64,000 nucleotides of DNA from Bacillus mycoides (GTDB taxonomy: Bacteria > Bacillota > Bacilli > Bacillales > Bacillaceae_G): assembly GCF_018742245.1 (NCBI RefSeq), contig NZ_CP036132.1:3777001-3841000 (forward strand). Reading direction: 5' to 3'. The translations under genes and the position numbers were made by a program. Of the stretch, positions 7,420-16,580 are shown piece after piece. The notes beneath the pieces were generated by a model, which was not told the DNA's origin, did not search any database, and worked only from the letters and a program-made list of their open reading frames with translations. Every line of letters begins with the position of its first letter. Position 1 is the first letter of the stretch.

Positions 7420-8598
7420 ATGAAAAATTTTCAACCTTCCGAAGTAGTAACATCATTGCCGACACAATTTTTCGCTTCACTTGTTGCAAAAGTTAACAAA
7501 GTCGTTGCAGCTGGTCACGATGTTATTAATCTAGGTCAAGGTAATCCAGATCAACCAACACCACAGCATATCGTAAAAGCTTTACAAGATGCTGCTGAAA
7601 AGGCCATTCATCATAAATATCCGCCATTTCGCGGACATGAAAGCTTAAAAGAAGCCGTGGCAACATTCTATCAACGTGAATATGATGTAGTAGTAAATCC
7701 AAAAACTGAAGTTGCTATTTTGTTTGGTGGAAAGGCTGGATTAGTAGAATTACCAATTTGTTTTACAAACCCTGGTGATACCATTCTCGTTCCAGATCCA
7801 GGCTATCCAGATTATTTATCCGGAGTTGCTTTAGCAAAAGCGCACTTTGAAACAATGCCGCTTATTGCAGAAAATAATTTTTTACCAGACTATACGAAAA
7901 TTGATGACTCTGTTACGGAGCAAGCAAAGTTAATGTTTTTAAACTATCCTAATAACCCTACCGGCGCTACTGCATCAAAAGAATTCTTTGATGAAACCAT
8001 TCATTTTGCTAGTAAACATAATATATTAGTTGTTCATGATTTTGCTTACGGTGCTATCGGATTTGATGGTCAAAAGCCTGTTAGTTTCTTGCAAGCAGAC
8101 GGCGCCAAAGATACAGGAATTGAAATTTACACTTTATCAAAAACTTTCAATATGGCTGGCTGGCGTATTGCTTTTGCAGTGGGGAATGAAAGTGTCATCG
8201 AAACAATTAACCTATTGCAAGATCATATGTATGTTAGTATTTTTGGTGCAGTTCAAGATGCTGCCCGCGAAGCACTATTAAGCTCGCAGTCTTGTGTGGT
8301 AGAACTTGTTAATAGTTATGAATCTCGGAGAAACGCTCTTATTTCAGCTTGTCACTCAATTGGTTGGAATGTAGATATTCCAACAGGATCATTCTTTGCA
8401 TGGCTTCCTGTACCAGAAGGATATACATCTGAGCAATTTTCTGATATTTTGCTAGAAAAAGCACACGTTGCAGTTGCTCCTGGTGTTGGATTTGGTGAGC
8501 ACGGCGAAGGGTATGTCCGTGTTGGTCTCTTGCATACAGAAGATAGATTACGAGAAGCTATTAATCGAATTGATAAATTAAATTTTTTCAAAAAGTAA
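7420..8598 (+). CDS. mtnE: Aminotransferase of methionine salvage (ketomethiobutyrate to methionine)
   Basis: A 392-residue fold-type I PLP aminotransferase that makes methionine from 2-keto-4-methylthiobutyrate, the last step of the pathway. Visible features are GQGNPDQPTP near residue 45, the NYPNNPTGA cofactor-pocket segment near 173, and the PLP lysine in TLSKTFNMAGWR near 238. I start at ATG 7420 behind the ribosome binding site AAGAGGTG (about 7406-7413); a GTG at 7411 lies inside that site. It is separated from mtnW by its own intergenic region with a riboswitch, so it is probably a single-gene transcript divergent from mtnU. Confidence 0.88.
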   Translation: MKNFQPSEVVTSLPTQFFASLVAKVNKVVAAGHDVINLGQGNPDQPTPQHIVKALQDAAEKAIHHKYPPFRGHESLKEAVATFYQREYDVVVNPKTEVAILFGGKAGLVELPICFTNPGDTILVPDPGYPDYLSGVALAKAHFETMPLIAENNFLPDYTKIDDSVTEQAKLMFLNYPNNPTGATASKEFFDETIHFASKHNILVVHDFAYGAIGFDGQKPVSFLQADGAKDTGIEIYTLSKTFNMAGWRIAFAVGNESVIETINLLQDHMYVSIFGAVQDAAREALLSSQSCVVELVNSYESRRNALISACHSIGWNVDIPTGSFFAWLPVPEGYTSEQFSDILLEKAHVAVAPGVGFGEHGEGYVRVGLLHTEDRLREAINRIDKLNFFKK

Positions 8599-8663
8599 TT
8601 GACAACATGAAAAATATCTGACAAAATTCAGTTATCTTAAAAATTTAAACATTTCTAAATACT

Positions 8664-8812
8664 TCTTATCAAGAGCAGGTGGAGGGACGAGCCCGACGAA
8701 ACCCGGCAACCGATCTACAATTGTAGACACGGTGCTAATTCTCGCAGCGTTACGCTGACAGATAAGGAGCTGGTTGTAAAAAAACCTCTCCTTAGCTGAG
8801 AGGTTTTTTTAT
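8664..8812 (+). ncRNA. S-box (SAM-I) riboswitch of mtnWXBD
   Basis: The leader starts CTTATCAAGAGCAGGTGGAG and contains GCCCGACGAAACCCGGCAACC, CACGGTGCTAATTC and closes with CAGATAAGGAG (aptamer about 8664-8770). A terminator hairpin follows (AAACCTCTC/GAGAGGTTTTTTT, 8779-8812), ending 20 bases before mtnW. It is the second SAM riboswitch in this locus and should coordinate both operons. Confidence 0.95.
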
Positions 8813-8832
8813 TTAACTAGGAGGTTTTAACA

Positions 8833-10077
8833 ATGAGCGGAATTATAGCGACATATTTAATCCACGATGATTCTCACAACTTAGAAAAGAAAGCGGAACA
8901 AATTGCAATTGGTTTAACAATTGGCTCGTGGACTCATTTACCACACTTATTACAAGAACAATTAAAACAACATAAAGGCAATGTCATTCATATTGAAGCG
9001 TTAGACGAACAAGAACATATTAACTCTTACCTTGGCAAAAAAGTATCACGTGGACTCATTAAAATTCATTATCCATCTCTGAACTTTAGCCCCGACTTAC
9101 CAGCCATTTTGACAACAACATTTGGAAAACTTTCGTTAGATGGAGAAATTAAACTAATTGATTTAACATTCTCAGACGAATTAAAGAAACAGTTTCCTGG
9201 ACCAAAATTTGGAATCGAAGGCATTCGAAACCTGTTACAAGTTCAAGATCGCCCTCTTCTAATGAGTATTTTCAAAGGGATGATAGGACGGAATATTGGA
9301 TATTTAAAAACTCAACTACGCGATCAGGCAATTGGAGGCGTAGATATTGTAAAAGATGATGAAATTTTATTCGAAAACTCATTAACACCACTTACAAAAA
9401 GAATTGAATCTGGGAAAGAAGTTTTACAATCTGTATACGAAACTTACGGACATAAAACTTTATACGCAGTAAATTTAACAGGGCGAACTTATGATTTAAA
9501 AGAGAACGCGAAACGTGCGGTGGTGGCTGGAGCAGACATTCTTTTATTTAATGTATTTTCTTATGGATTAGATGTACTGCAATCACTTGTAGAAGACGAT
9601 GAAATTCCAATTCCTATTATGGCACACCCTGCTGTAAGTGGCGCATATTCGTCATCGAAACTATACGGGTTCTCTTCTCCATTACTACTTGGAAAATTAC
9701 TACGTTATGCTGGTGCTGATTTCTCTTTATTCCCATCACCATACGGCAACGTTGCATTAGAAAAAGAGGAAGCTCTTCTCATTACAGAAGCATTAACTGA
9801 GGAAGACCACTATTTCAAGAAAAGTTTTTCTGTTCCATCTGCTGGAATTCATCCTGGTTTCGTTCCCTTTATTCTACGAGATTTTGGTAAGGATGTTGTT
9901 ATTAATGCCGGCGGCGGGATTCATGGGCATCCAAATGGAGCTCAAGGTGGTGGCAAAGCTTTCCGTGCTGCAATTGAAGCTACTTTACAAGGTAAACCAC
10001 TCCATGAAGTGGATGAAATAAATTTGCATAGCGCACTACAAATATGGGGAAATCCTTCTCATGAGGTGAAATTATGA
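8833..10077 (+). CDS. mtnW: 2,3-diketo-5-methylthiopentyl-1-phosphate enolase (RuBisCO-like)
   Basis: A 414-residue RuBisCO-like protein (type IV) that enolises 2,3-diketo-5-methylthiopentyl-1-phosphate; it does not fix CO2. [10 protein letters not shown] near residue 174 corresponds to the RuBisCO loop with the carbamylated lysine, and [14 protein letters not shown] near 380 is the phosphate-binding region. It is the first gene of mtnWXBD, in the Bacillus variant of the pathway that uses separate enolase and phosphatase instead of the fused MtnC. A TAGGAGG ribosome binding site precedes the ATG. The stop overlaps the mtnX start (ATGA). Confidence 0.95.
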   Translation: MSGIIATYLIHDDSHNLEKKAEQIAIGLTIGSWTHLPHLLQEQLKQHKGNVIHIEALDEQEHINSYLGKKVSRGLIKIHYPSLNFSPDLPAILTTTFGKLSLDGEIKLIDLTFSDELKKQFPGPKFGIEGIRNLLQVQDRPLLMSIFKGMIGRNIGYLKTQLRDQAIGGVDIVKDDEILFENSLTPLTKRIESGKEVLQSVYETYGHKTLYAVNLTGRTYDLKENAKRAVVAGADILLFNVFSYGLDVLQSLVEDDEIPIPIMAHPAVSGAYSSSKLYGFSSPLLLGKLLRYAGADFSLFPSPYGNVALEKEEALLITEALTEEDHYFKKSFSVPSAGIHPGFVPFILRDFGKDVVINAGGGIHGHPNGAQGGGKAFRAAIEATLQGKPLHEVDEINLHSALQIWGNPSHEVKL

Positions 10078-10733
10078 GTATTCAAGTATTTTGTGATTTC
10101 GATGGTACGATTACAAATAACGATAATATCATGTCCATTATGGAAAAATTCGCACCACCAGAAGCAGAGGAAATAAAGCAAAAAATTTTATCGCAAGAAC
10201 TTTCTATTCAAGAAGGTGTTTCTCAATTATTTCGATTAATACCTATTAATCTACACGATGATATTATTCAGTTTTTACAAGAAACTGCTGAAATCCGTAC
10301 AGGTTTTTATGAATTCATACAATTTATTAATGAAAATAATATTTCCTTTTACATTATATCAGGTGGAATGGATTTCTTCGTCTATCCACTCTTACAAGAA
10401 ATAATCCCTAAAGAACAAATTTATTGTAATGCAACTGACTTTTCAGGAGAATTTGTTGAAGTTAAATGGCCGCACCCTTGTGACGAGCAATGTCAGCATA
10501 GTTGCGGTCTCTGTAAATCATCATTAATTCGGAAACTAAGCTCTAAAGATGATTTTCATATTGTGATAGGAGATTCCATTACTGATTTACAAGCAGCAAA
10601 ACAAGCAGATAAAGTATTTGCCCGTGACTTCCTTATTACAAAATGTGAAGAAAATCATATTGCTTATACATCCTTTAACACATTTCACGATATTCAAGTC
10701 GAATTACAACATTTGTTGGAGGTGAAATCATGA
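10074..10733 (+). CDS. mtnX: 2-hydroxy-3-keto-5-methylthiopentenyl-1-phosphate phosphatase
   Basis: A 219-residue HAD-superfamily phosphatase acting on the MtnW product. The nucleophile motif [12 protein letters not shown] is at residues 6-17, the Ser/Thr motif is within YIISGG near 96, and [10 protein letters not shown] near 164 is the metal-binding motif. [13 protein letters not shown] cysteine cluster around residue 140 is notable and may bind a metal. Both ends overlap their neighbours by four bases (ATGA), so mtnW, mtnX and mtnB are tightly coupled. Length matches B. subtilis MtnX. Confidence 0.95.
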   Translation: MSIQVFCDFDGTITNNDNIMSIMEKFAPPEAEEIKQKILSQELSIQEGVSQLFRLIPINLHDDIIQFLQETAEIRTGFYEFIQFINENNISFYIISGGMDFFVYPLLQEIIPKEQIYCNATDFSGEFVEVKWPHPCDEQCQHSCGLCKSSLIRKLSSKDDFHIVIGDSITDLQAAKQADKVFARDFLITKCEENHIAYTSFNTFHDIQVELQHLLEVKS

Positions 10734-11368
10734 AACAACTTTTTCGTCAATGGTATGACTTAAGTGAAATAAAAAAAGAATTAACAACTCGGAATTGGTT
10801 TCCAGCAACAAGTGGAAATATTTCTATAAAAGTCAGTCATGATCCCCTTACTTTTCTTATTACAGCAAGTGGCAAAGATAAAACAAAAACCACTCCAGAT
10901 GATTTTTTATTAGTAAATCATCAAGGAGTTCCCGTTTTAGAAACTGAGTTACGCCCTTCAGCAGAAACAATATTGCATACACATATTTATAACAGTACGA
11001 ATGCTGGGTGCGTACTTCATGTTCATACAACTGATAATAATGTCATCACAAATTTGTATAGTGATAAAGTCACCCTTCAAAATCAAGAGATTATTAAAGC
11101 TCTTGATATTTGGGAAGAAGGTGCAACGATTAGCATTCCTATTATCGAAAATAATGCTCATATCCCAACGCTTGGAGAGAAATTTAGAAAACATATACAA
11201 GGAGATTCAGGAGCAGTATTAATTCGAAACCACGGCATTACCGTATGGGGCCGTGATAGCTTTGATGCAAAAAAAAGATTAGAAGCTTATGAGTTTTTAT
11301 TCCAATTTCATATAAAATTATTATCAATTCAAGGAGGCGTTTCTAATGGCGCAAATTCGTATTCATGA
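10730..11368 (+). CDS. mtnB: Methylthioribulose-1-phosphate dehydratase
   Basis: A 212-residue zinc enzyme of the class II aldolase/adducin fold that dehydrates 5-methylthioribulose-1-phosphate to the diketo compound used by MtnW. Visible motifs are [10 protein letters not shown] near residue 23, the zinc ligands HVHTTD near 97, and [10 protein letters not shown] near 165. It is third in the operon, coupled to mtnX by an ATGA overlap, and its 3' end overlaps mtnD by 23 bases, where the mtnD ribosome binding site lies. Confidence 0.95.
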   Translation: MKQLFRQWYDLSEIKKELTTRNWFPATSGNISIKVSHDPLTFLITASGKDKTKTTPDDFLLVNHQGVPVLETELRPSAETILHTHIYNSTNAGCVLHVHTTDNNVITNLYSDKVTLQNQEIIKALDIWEEGATISIPIIENNAHIPTLGEKFRKHIQGDSGAVLIRNHGITVWGRDSFDAKKRLEAYEFLFQFHIKLLSIQGGVSNGANSYS

Positions 11369-11858
11369 GGAAAATACTCGTATTGAGAATGAAGTAGCAG
11401 TATCAAACTTTCTACAAGGAGAAGATGTTTTATATGAGAAATGGAATATTTCTAAACTTCCTACTCATTTAAAAGAAAATTACTCCTTAACAGATGAAAA
11501 CAAAACTGAAATATTAACGTTGTTTTCAAAAGAAATTGCTGATGTTTCAGAGCGCAGAGGTTATAAAGCATATGATGTGATTTCACTTTCAAATAGCACA
11601 CCTAACCTTGACGAGTTATTAATTAATTTTCAAAAAGAACACCATCATACTGACGATGAAGTTCGCTTTATTGTCAGCGGTCATGGCATCTTCGCTATTG
11701 AAGGAAAAGATGGTCGATTCTTTGACGTTGAACTTGAGCCTGGTGATCTTATATCTGTACCTGAAAATGCAAGACACTATTTTACCTTACAAGATGATCG
11801 CCAAGTTGTAGCTATTCGTATTTTTGTTACAACAGAAGGTTGGGTTCCAATTTATTAA
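11346..11858 (+). CDS. mtnD: Acireductone dioxygenase
   Basis: A 170-residue cupin that oxidises 1,2-dihydroxy-5-(methylthio)pent-1-en-3-one; the iron form yields ketomethiobutyrate and formate, the nickel form an off-pathway product. The metal ligands are seen in [11 protein letters not shown] near residue 95-105 and in the later ARHYFTL segment. The start at 11346 follows a strong AAGGAGG site that lies inside the mtnB coding region. It is the last gene of mtnWXBD; the likely terminator is at 11939-11977. Confidence 0.95.
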   Translation: MAQIRIHEENTRIENEVAVSNFLQGEDVLYEKWNISKLPTHLKENYSLTDENKTEILTLFSKEIADVSERRGYKAYDVISLSNSTPNLDELLINFQKEHHHTDDEVRFIVSGHGIFAIEGKDGRFFDVELEPGDLISVPENARHYFTLQDDRQVVAIRIFVTTEGWVPIY

Positions 11859-11938
11859 GGTAGCTAGTTGAATAAAAGAACTTGGAACCCCTTTTCCAAT
11901 CTTTTATTCACTCTACATATATACATCCTCCTATGGAA

Positions 11939-11977
11939 CAGGCTTATTTCATAACATTGAAGTAAGCCTGATTTTTT
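11939..11977 (+). terminator. Terminator after mtnD
   Basis: CAGGCTTA (11939-11946) pairs with TAAGCCTG (11963-11970), followed by ATTTTTTATT. The remaining bases between mtnD and 12178 are AT-rich and hold no gene that I can see; a possible -10 (TATGAT, 12120-12125) lies before the next gene. Confidence 0.65.
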
Positions 11978-12177
11978 ATTTACTAAAGTGATTTGTCCCT
12001 TTCGTTTGTTTAAATCAAATATCTCGAATCGTAATTCCACTTTATCAAGTACATTTCGGAATACTTTTTGAACATTTATTGAACTTTTTTTGAATTTTTT
12101 CTGAAAATTCTGTTTTGTGTATGATATACTACAACTAATAAGAAGGAAAATAATATTGCAAACAGAGGGGGATAATC

Positions 12178-12453
12178 ATGAGTTTACTTATCGCACTTAT
12201 ACTAGGAGTTATATGCGGAGCTATTCCTGTCATTTTAGGAGCTATTATGGAAGAATTAGAAGTTGGTGTTTTAGGTTTTGCTGCATCGTGTGTAAGCGCT
12301 TTATTTTTCGGTTTATATGGTGCTATTCCTGTTGCTATTCTGTGCGCATTTTATATACTACGCCATGCTCGCGCGAAACAGTTGGGGCCTAATCACATTG
12401 CACAAGTTATTCCATTCCCAATTGAAAGATGCCGTCGCGCTTCCAGCCTATAG
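12178..12453 (+). CDS. Small hypothetical membrane protein
   Basis: A 91-residue protein made of two or three hydrophobic helices (about residues 2-22, 30-47 and 49-62) rich in Ala, Gly and Ile, followed by a basic cytosolic tail containing RHARAKQLG and IERCRR. A good GAGGGG ribosome binding site lies eight bases before the ATG. It is monocistronic, flanked by the mtnD terminator region and a hairpin at 12490-12517. I recognise no family. The coding call rests on the start context and the membrane-protein composition. Confidence 0.6.
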   Translation: MSLLIALILGVICGAIPVILGAIMEELEVGVLGFAASCVSALFFGLYGAIPVAILCAFYILRHARAKQLGPNHIAQVIPFPIERCRRASSL

Positions 12454-12489
12454 ATTATCCAACTTAAATATTATGCCTGCCTAAATAAA

Positions 12490-12517
12490 TAAAAAGTCCT
12501 CAAATGAGGACTTTTTA
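12490..12517. terminator. Bidirectional terminator
   Basis: AAAAAGTCCTC (12491-12501) pairs with GAGGACTTTTT (12506-12516) with T-rich sequence on both sides, between two convergent genes; it overlaps the stop of the leftward gene. Confidence 0.8.
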
Positions 12518-12847
12518 TTTATTTTCTTCTAGAAATTGAAACAATTCTTGCAAATGAAGTGCATCTTCGCTATAGCTAACGGATACATGACATGTCCCTT
12601 CAATCTCAGCATGCATATAAAGGGCAATTCCATCCCGATCATATTTCAATGCCAAATAAAACTCCATTTCCTCTAACATCTTTTTCGAGGTTCGGATAAC
12701 ATAATGCCCTTTCTCATCTCTTCCATATTCAAAATTTGGTTCAAAATCGTATTTTTGTTTAAAAGCTTCTTTTTGCTTATCATTAATCTGTACACAAGTT
12801 GCTCGTTGCACAGCATCAATCATTTCGTCAAACTTTTGGAGATCCAT
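12515..12847 (-). CDS. Hypothetical soluble protein
   Basis: A 110-residue acidic, soluble-looking protein with no signal peptide or membrane helix. It contains alternating charged and aromatic stretches (YDFEPNFEYGRDEKGHYVI, then MEFYLALKYDRDGIALYMHAEI) suggestive of a small alpha/beta fold. I recognise no family. It lies five bases downstream of the hydroxyacid dehydrogenase gene on the same strand, so the two are probably cotranscribed and share the terminator at 12490-12517. GGGGGTAAAT precedes the ATG. Confidence 0.6.
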   Translation of the reverse strand: MDLQKFDEMIDAVQRATCVQINDKQKEAFKQKYDFEPNFEYGRDEKGHYVIRTSKKMLEEMEFYLALKYDRDGIALYMHAEIEGTCHVSVSYSEDALHLQELFQFLEENK

Positions 12848-12852
12848 TTCAT

Positions 12853-13731
12853 TTACCCCCTTATATACTTTTTGTATAATACTTGTGTTCCGCTATTCTC
12901 TTTTCCATCTGCGATTAGCTCTTCATACAATTCCTTCGCTAGGGTTAAACCCGGTACTGGTAATTGTAATTTTTCAGCTTCATCTAAAGCAATCTTCATA
13001 TCTTTCATAAAATGCTTTACATAAAAGCCAGGTTCAAAATCTCCTTTTAACATTCGAGGAGCTAAATTACTTAATGACCAGCTACCTGCAGCTCCTGTCG
13101 AAATACTCTCTAATACTTTATCTGCATTAAGTCCCGCCTTTTTCGCATACGCTACCGCTTCACATACTCCTATCATGTTAGAAGCAATTGCAATTTGATT
13201 GCACATTTTTGTATGTTGTCCACTCCCAGCAGGGCCTTGCAACTGAATATTTGTTCCTAGTTTTTCAAATAGAGGTAAGCAAATATCATATATTCTGTTC
13301 TCTCCACCGACCATAATTGCTAGTCTAGCTTCTTTAGCTCCAACATCCCCTCCAGATACTGGTGCATCTAATGTATATATATTCTTGCTTTTCGCAACTT
13401 CATTAATACGTTTTGCCAATGTTGGTGTCGATGTTGTAAAGTCAATTGCTATCGTACCTTCATTTGCATGTTCTAAAATTCCATCTATCCCAAAGTACAC
13501 TTCTTCTACATCATGAGGATAACCAACCATCGTCATAACAACATCAACTTGCTCTACTAACGCTTTCGGTGTATCACACCAAGTCGCACCCTCTTGCACT
13601 AAAGAATCCGCTTTTTCCTTCGTTCTATTATATACATATACTTTATAACCACTTTGCATTAAATGGTTAACCATACTTTTTCCCATCACACCAATACCAA
13701 TAAAACCTATTGATAAATTTTTATTTTCCAT
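12853..13731 (-). CDS. ykwC: NAD(P)-dependent beta-hydroxyacid dehydrogenase (3-hydroxyisobutyrate dehydrogenase family)
   Basis: A 292-residue oxidoreductase. The N-terminal Rossmann motif GFIGIGVMGKSM (residues 9-20), the substrate-binding DAPVSGGDVGA near 122, and the catalytic-lysine region GSGQHTKMCNQI near 172 define the beta-hydroxyacid dehydrogenase family. It resembles B. subtilis YkwC, whose physiological substrate is not settled; 3-hydroxyisobutyrate or glyoxylate-type acids are possibilities. Gene order on the minus strand is serine hydrolase, this gene (gap 4 bases), then the small protein at 12515, suggesting one operon. Confidence 0.85.
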   Translation of the reverse strand: MENKNLSIGFIGIGVMGKSMVNHLMQSGYKVYVYNRTKEKADSLVQEGATWCDTPKALVEQVDVVMTMVGYPHDVEEVYFGIDGILEHANEGTIAIDFTTSTPTLAKRINEVAKSKNIYTLDAPVSGGDVGAKEARLAIMVGGENRIYDICLPLFEKLGTNIQLQGPAGSGQHTKMCNQIAIASNMIGVCEAVAYAKKAGLNADKVLESISTGAAGSWSLSNLAPRMLKGDFEPGFYVKHFMKDMKIALDEAEKLQLPVPGLTLAKELYEELIADGKENSGTQVLYKKYIRG

Positions 13732-13735
13732 CTTC

Positions 13736-14866
13736 TCATCCCCTTTGTTCTAATAAATCATTTACCATCTTCCGAAATTCCTTATTAAAATCATCATCCA
13801 AACTATTCTTCACATTTGAGAATAAAATAACAAACGTTCCTTTTTCTTTATTGAAATTATTAAACGTATTCCAACCAGAAAGTACACCATGGTTATGGAA
13901 AAAATCAGGATATATGTAAAAGCTAAATGCATATTTTCTTTCTTGTGAAGGTGTAAACATCGCTTGTATACTTTGTTCAGAAAGAAGCTTACCATTTATA
14001 ATCGCTTCATCTAATTTCTTCATATCTCCTACTGTCGTATACATCTCACCAGAGCCATATAACCAGTCCATCCCTAATTTTTGCGCTGGTACAAGTTCTT
14101 GATCTTTCTTCACATAACCCTTCGTGAAGTTTTTATCTCCAGGCACCATATTTCCCATACCTGATTCATGCATCTCTGCCTTTGTAAATATATTTTCTTT
14201 TATATAATCTCCTAAAGGCTTTTTCGTTATATTTTCTATAATATAAGCGAGCACCATGTAATTATAATCCGTATACTTCCAACCTGTTCCTGGTGGAAAA
14301 TCTAACTTTTGACTTCCAATCCAATTTATTAAATTTATACGTGAAGCTACATTAACCTTTCCTTTCCCACTTTCCGGTAAACCAGATGTATGTGTTAATA
14401 AGTGATATAACGTGATGTTTTTATCTGCTGGAAATGAAGGAATGTATTTATTTACATTATCTTGGATATTTAACTTCCCTTGTTCTTGTAACTGTAGAAT
14501 GGATGTAGCAACAACTGTTTTCGTAATAGAACCGATACGATATTTTGTTTGAGGTGTATTTTCTATTTTATTTTGAACATCAGCATATCCATATCCTTTA
14601 TTCAATATAACATGCTCTTTATCTGTCACCAAAACTGTCCCATTAAATTGCTTTCCTACTAAATACTGATCTAACTTTTGAGATATACTAGCATAATCAA
14701 TTTTTTGTAATTCTTCTATATTATCTTGTACCTCTGACTCAATAGCAGGCGTTACCTTTGTTGTTAATACTGCTTGTTCCTTTGGATCTGGACTATAGAG
14801 AAAATAGTATACTCCGCCGCAAACTACAGCAGACAGTGAAACCATAGCCATTATTTTTTTTATCAT
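13736..14866 (-). CDS. Serine beta-lactamase-like hydrolase, membrane-anchored or secreted
   Basis: A 376-residue protein with an N-terminal hydrophobic segment (residues about 6-24) that acts as a signal or anchor, followed by a beta-lactamase (class C/esterase) domain. The SxxK motif is SITK in GSITKTVVATS near residue 114, a YxD/N-type motif occurs in YTDYNYM near 195, and HNHGVLSGW near 336 is the third active-site element. It acts outside the membrane, probably as a D-amino-acid esterase or peptidase on cell-wall material rather than as a true beta-lactamase. A GGAGGAAC ribosome binding site precedes the ATG. The exact substrate is unknown. Confidence 0.8.
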   Translation of the reverse strand: MIKKIMAMVSLSAVVCGGVYYFLYSPDPKEQAVLTTKVTPAIESEVQDNIEELQKIDYASISQKLDQYLVGKQFNGTVLVTDKEHVILNKGYGYADVQNKIENTPQTKYRIGSITKTVVATSILQLQEQGKLNIQDNVNKYIPSFPADKNITLYHLLTHTSGLPESGKGKVNVASRINLINWIGSQKLDFPPGTGWKYTDYNYMVLAYIIENITKKPLGDYIKENIFTKAEMHESGMGNMVPGDKNFTKGYVKKDQELVPAQKLGMDWLYGSGEMYTTVGDMKKLDEAIINGKLLSEQSIQAMFTPSQERKYAFSFYIYPDFFHNHGVLSGWNTFNNFNKEKGTFVILFSNVKNSLDDDFNKEFRKMVNDLLEQRG

Positions 14867-14923
14867 ATTGTTCCTCCGTCGTTACTTCATTTAAAATGGT
14901 CCCCCATATTCTATTATCAGGTA

Positions 14924-14953
14924 ATAAAAAAAAATCGCAACAATTTGTTGCGA
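14924..14953 (-). terminator. Terminator of the diguanylate cyclase gene
   Basis: On the minus strand TCGCAAC and GTTGCGA form a stem followed by a run of nine T residues, just after the stop at 14958. Confidence 0.75.
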
Positions 14954-14957
14954 AAAA

Positions 14958-16250
14958 TCACATTTTTTCTTTCCTATATATACATACTTGATTTTTCCCA
15001 TTTTTTTTTGCTTCATATAATGCAATATCCGCTCTTTGCATTAATTCTTCTTTAGTAATCCCATTCTCATGTAACGCAACTCCAAAACTCGCTGTTAACT
15101 TTGAAATTCCAGAGAATTGCTTTGTTTCAATAAAAAATCGTAATGACTCCGCAACTTGAAACGCTTCTTTTTCTACCGTATTTGTCACTAATATTATAAA
15201 TTCCTCTCCTCCCCACCTTGCAAATATATGTTGATTTTCAACTTTAGATTTCATAAGATCTGCTAGTTGTACTAATGCTAAATCGCCAAAATCATGACCA
15301 TATGTGTCATTTACTGATTTGAAATTATCTATATCAAACAAAATAAGTGCTATTTTTTCATCGTTACGTACTACATTCTCCCACTCTTTCTCCAATATTT
15401 GTTGGAATTTCAAACGATTATATATTTCTGTCAATGAATCTATCATAGCAAGTCTTTCTTGCTCTTGATAGATTTCGTCTAATTCTGTAATCTCTGTGCA
15501 CTTTACAATAAATCTCGATAAATCTTCTGGCAACGGTGTCGCACGTAATAAAAATGTTGATACGACCCCTTCATAATTGGACATCTTAATTCTTCTATCA
15601 TATGATAATGTATCATCTAACCATGTTATATCATGAGCTGTTGAATAATATCCATTTTCTCTAATAAAATGTTCAGCAAATACTAAATGCTGCTCACGAT
15701 AAGCAAACAAATTTTCATATCCGAAAAACTCTAAAAAATTCGTATTACAATCAACAATCTCATCATCTTCTACTATAAATAATAGATCATTTTGAAAATC
15801 AAACATCGTCTGAAGTAGTTCTTGTTGCAAACTTACTTGCCGTACTAAAGAAAGTTGATACAAACTCTTATTCACTTCCTCTAACACTACTTGTGGAGTT
15901 ACTGGGGCTATCACAATATTACGTATTCCTAACGTAAGCACCTCTGTAAATTCGTTTGTTATCTGTTGATCCCAAATGACAATGAATGTACTATGGAGAT
16001 TATACATATTCTTTATATATTTTATTTGAGAAAAATCTGTTACATACATAATTACAATATGTGGTTTAGTCTTATGAAACAATAGTTCTCCTTCTTCAAA
16101 ACTATTTGCTATAAACATACATTTTGGATGGACATTTTCTATCGTTTGTTGATGTGTACATCCATCTTCTATATAAAGGACATTCAACTGAAGATCTTGT
16201 AATACATTTTGGAAAACAGTATTCTCTAATAAAAAATGTAGTATGTTCAT
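14958..16250 (-). CDS. Diguanylate cyclase (GGDEF domain) with degenerate receiver-like and PAS regions
   Basis: A 430-residue signalling protein. The C-terminal GGDEF domain (about 265-430) carries RWGGEEFIIL, the active-site signature, and FDIDNFKSVNDTYGHDFGD upstream, so it should make cyclic di-GMP from GTP. The product-inhibition RxxD motif that normally lies five residues before GGDEF is absent (VENQ there), so feedback inhibition through this site is unlikely. Residues about 1-130 resemble a receiver-like fold without a clear phosphoacceptor, and 140-250 look like a PAS domain. No membrane segment is seen. I use the ATG at 16250 in preference to a GTG one codon upstream. Its input signal is unknown. 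Confidence 0.85.
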   Translation of the reverse strand: MNILHFLLENTVFQNVLQDLQLNVLYIEDGCTHQQTIENVHPKCMFIANSFEEGELLFHKTKPHIVIMYVTDFSQIKYIKNMYNLHSTFIVIWDQQITNEFTEVLTLGIRNIVIAPVTPQVVLEEVNKSLYQLSLVRQVSLQQELLQTMFDFQNDLLFIVEDDEIVDCNTNFLEFFGYENLFAYREQHLVFAEHFIRENGYYSTAHDITWLDDTLSYDRRIKMSNYEGVVSTFLLRATPLPEDLSRFIVKCTEITELDEIYQEQERLAMIDSLTEIYNRLKFQQILEKEWENVVRNDEKIALILFDIDNFKSVNDTYGHDFGDLALVQLADLMKSKVENQHIFARWGGEEFIILVTNTVEKEAFQVAESLRFFIETKQFSGISKLTASFGVALHENGITKEELMQRADIALYEAKKNGKNQVCIYRKEKM

Positions 16251-16467
16251 CACTAGTCTTCACTCACTTCATATATCTTGTTTTACTGAATTCCTCACAA
16301 TCATTTTATAAAAGATTGTTCTCAAAAAAATCCAATTAGTGAGGGATACATATTAACAAGCTAATTGAGAATGTTATCTTCGCTTATCTACTCTAGAAAT
16401 TCCTTTTTTAGTGTATGATTATATGAATTGTATCGTTTGTATGAATGCCCTCCTTATTACTTAAAAC

Positions 16468-16525
16468 TTGACAATTAAAATAAAGTTATTATATTCTTAA
16501 ATTCGATAACTTACAAAATGTAAGT
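16468..16525 (+). promoter_or_regulatory. Promoter and downstream dyad operator of the nitroreductase gene
   Basis: A TTGACA -35 (16468-16473) and TATATT -10 (16490-16495) lie 16 bases apart. About 14 bases downstream is a perfect dyad ACTTACA (16509-16515), AAA, TGTAAGT (16519-16525), placed where a bound repressor would block initiation. The regulator is not identified. The rest of 16254-16580 is AT-rich without a visible gene. Confidence 0.6.
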
Positions 16526-16580
16526 AGAATATATTACATGTATTTTAAATTAAGCTGATATGTAATTTGGAGGATATATA

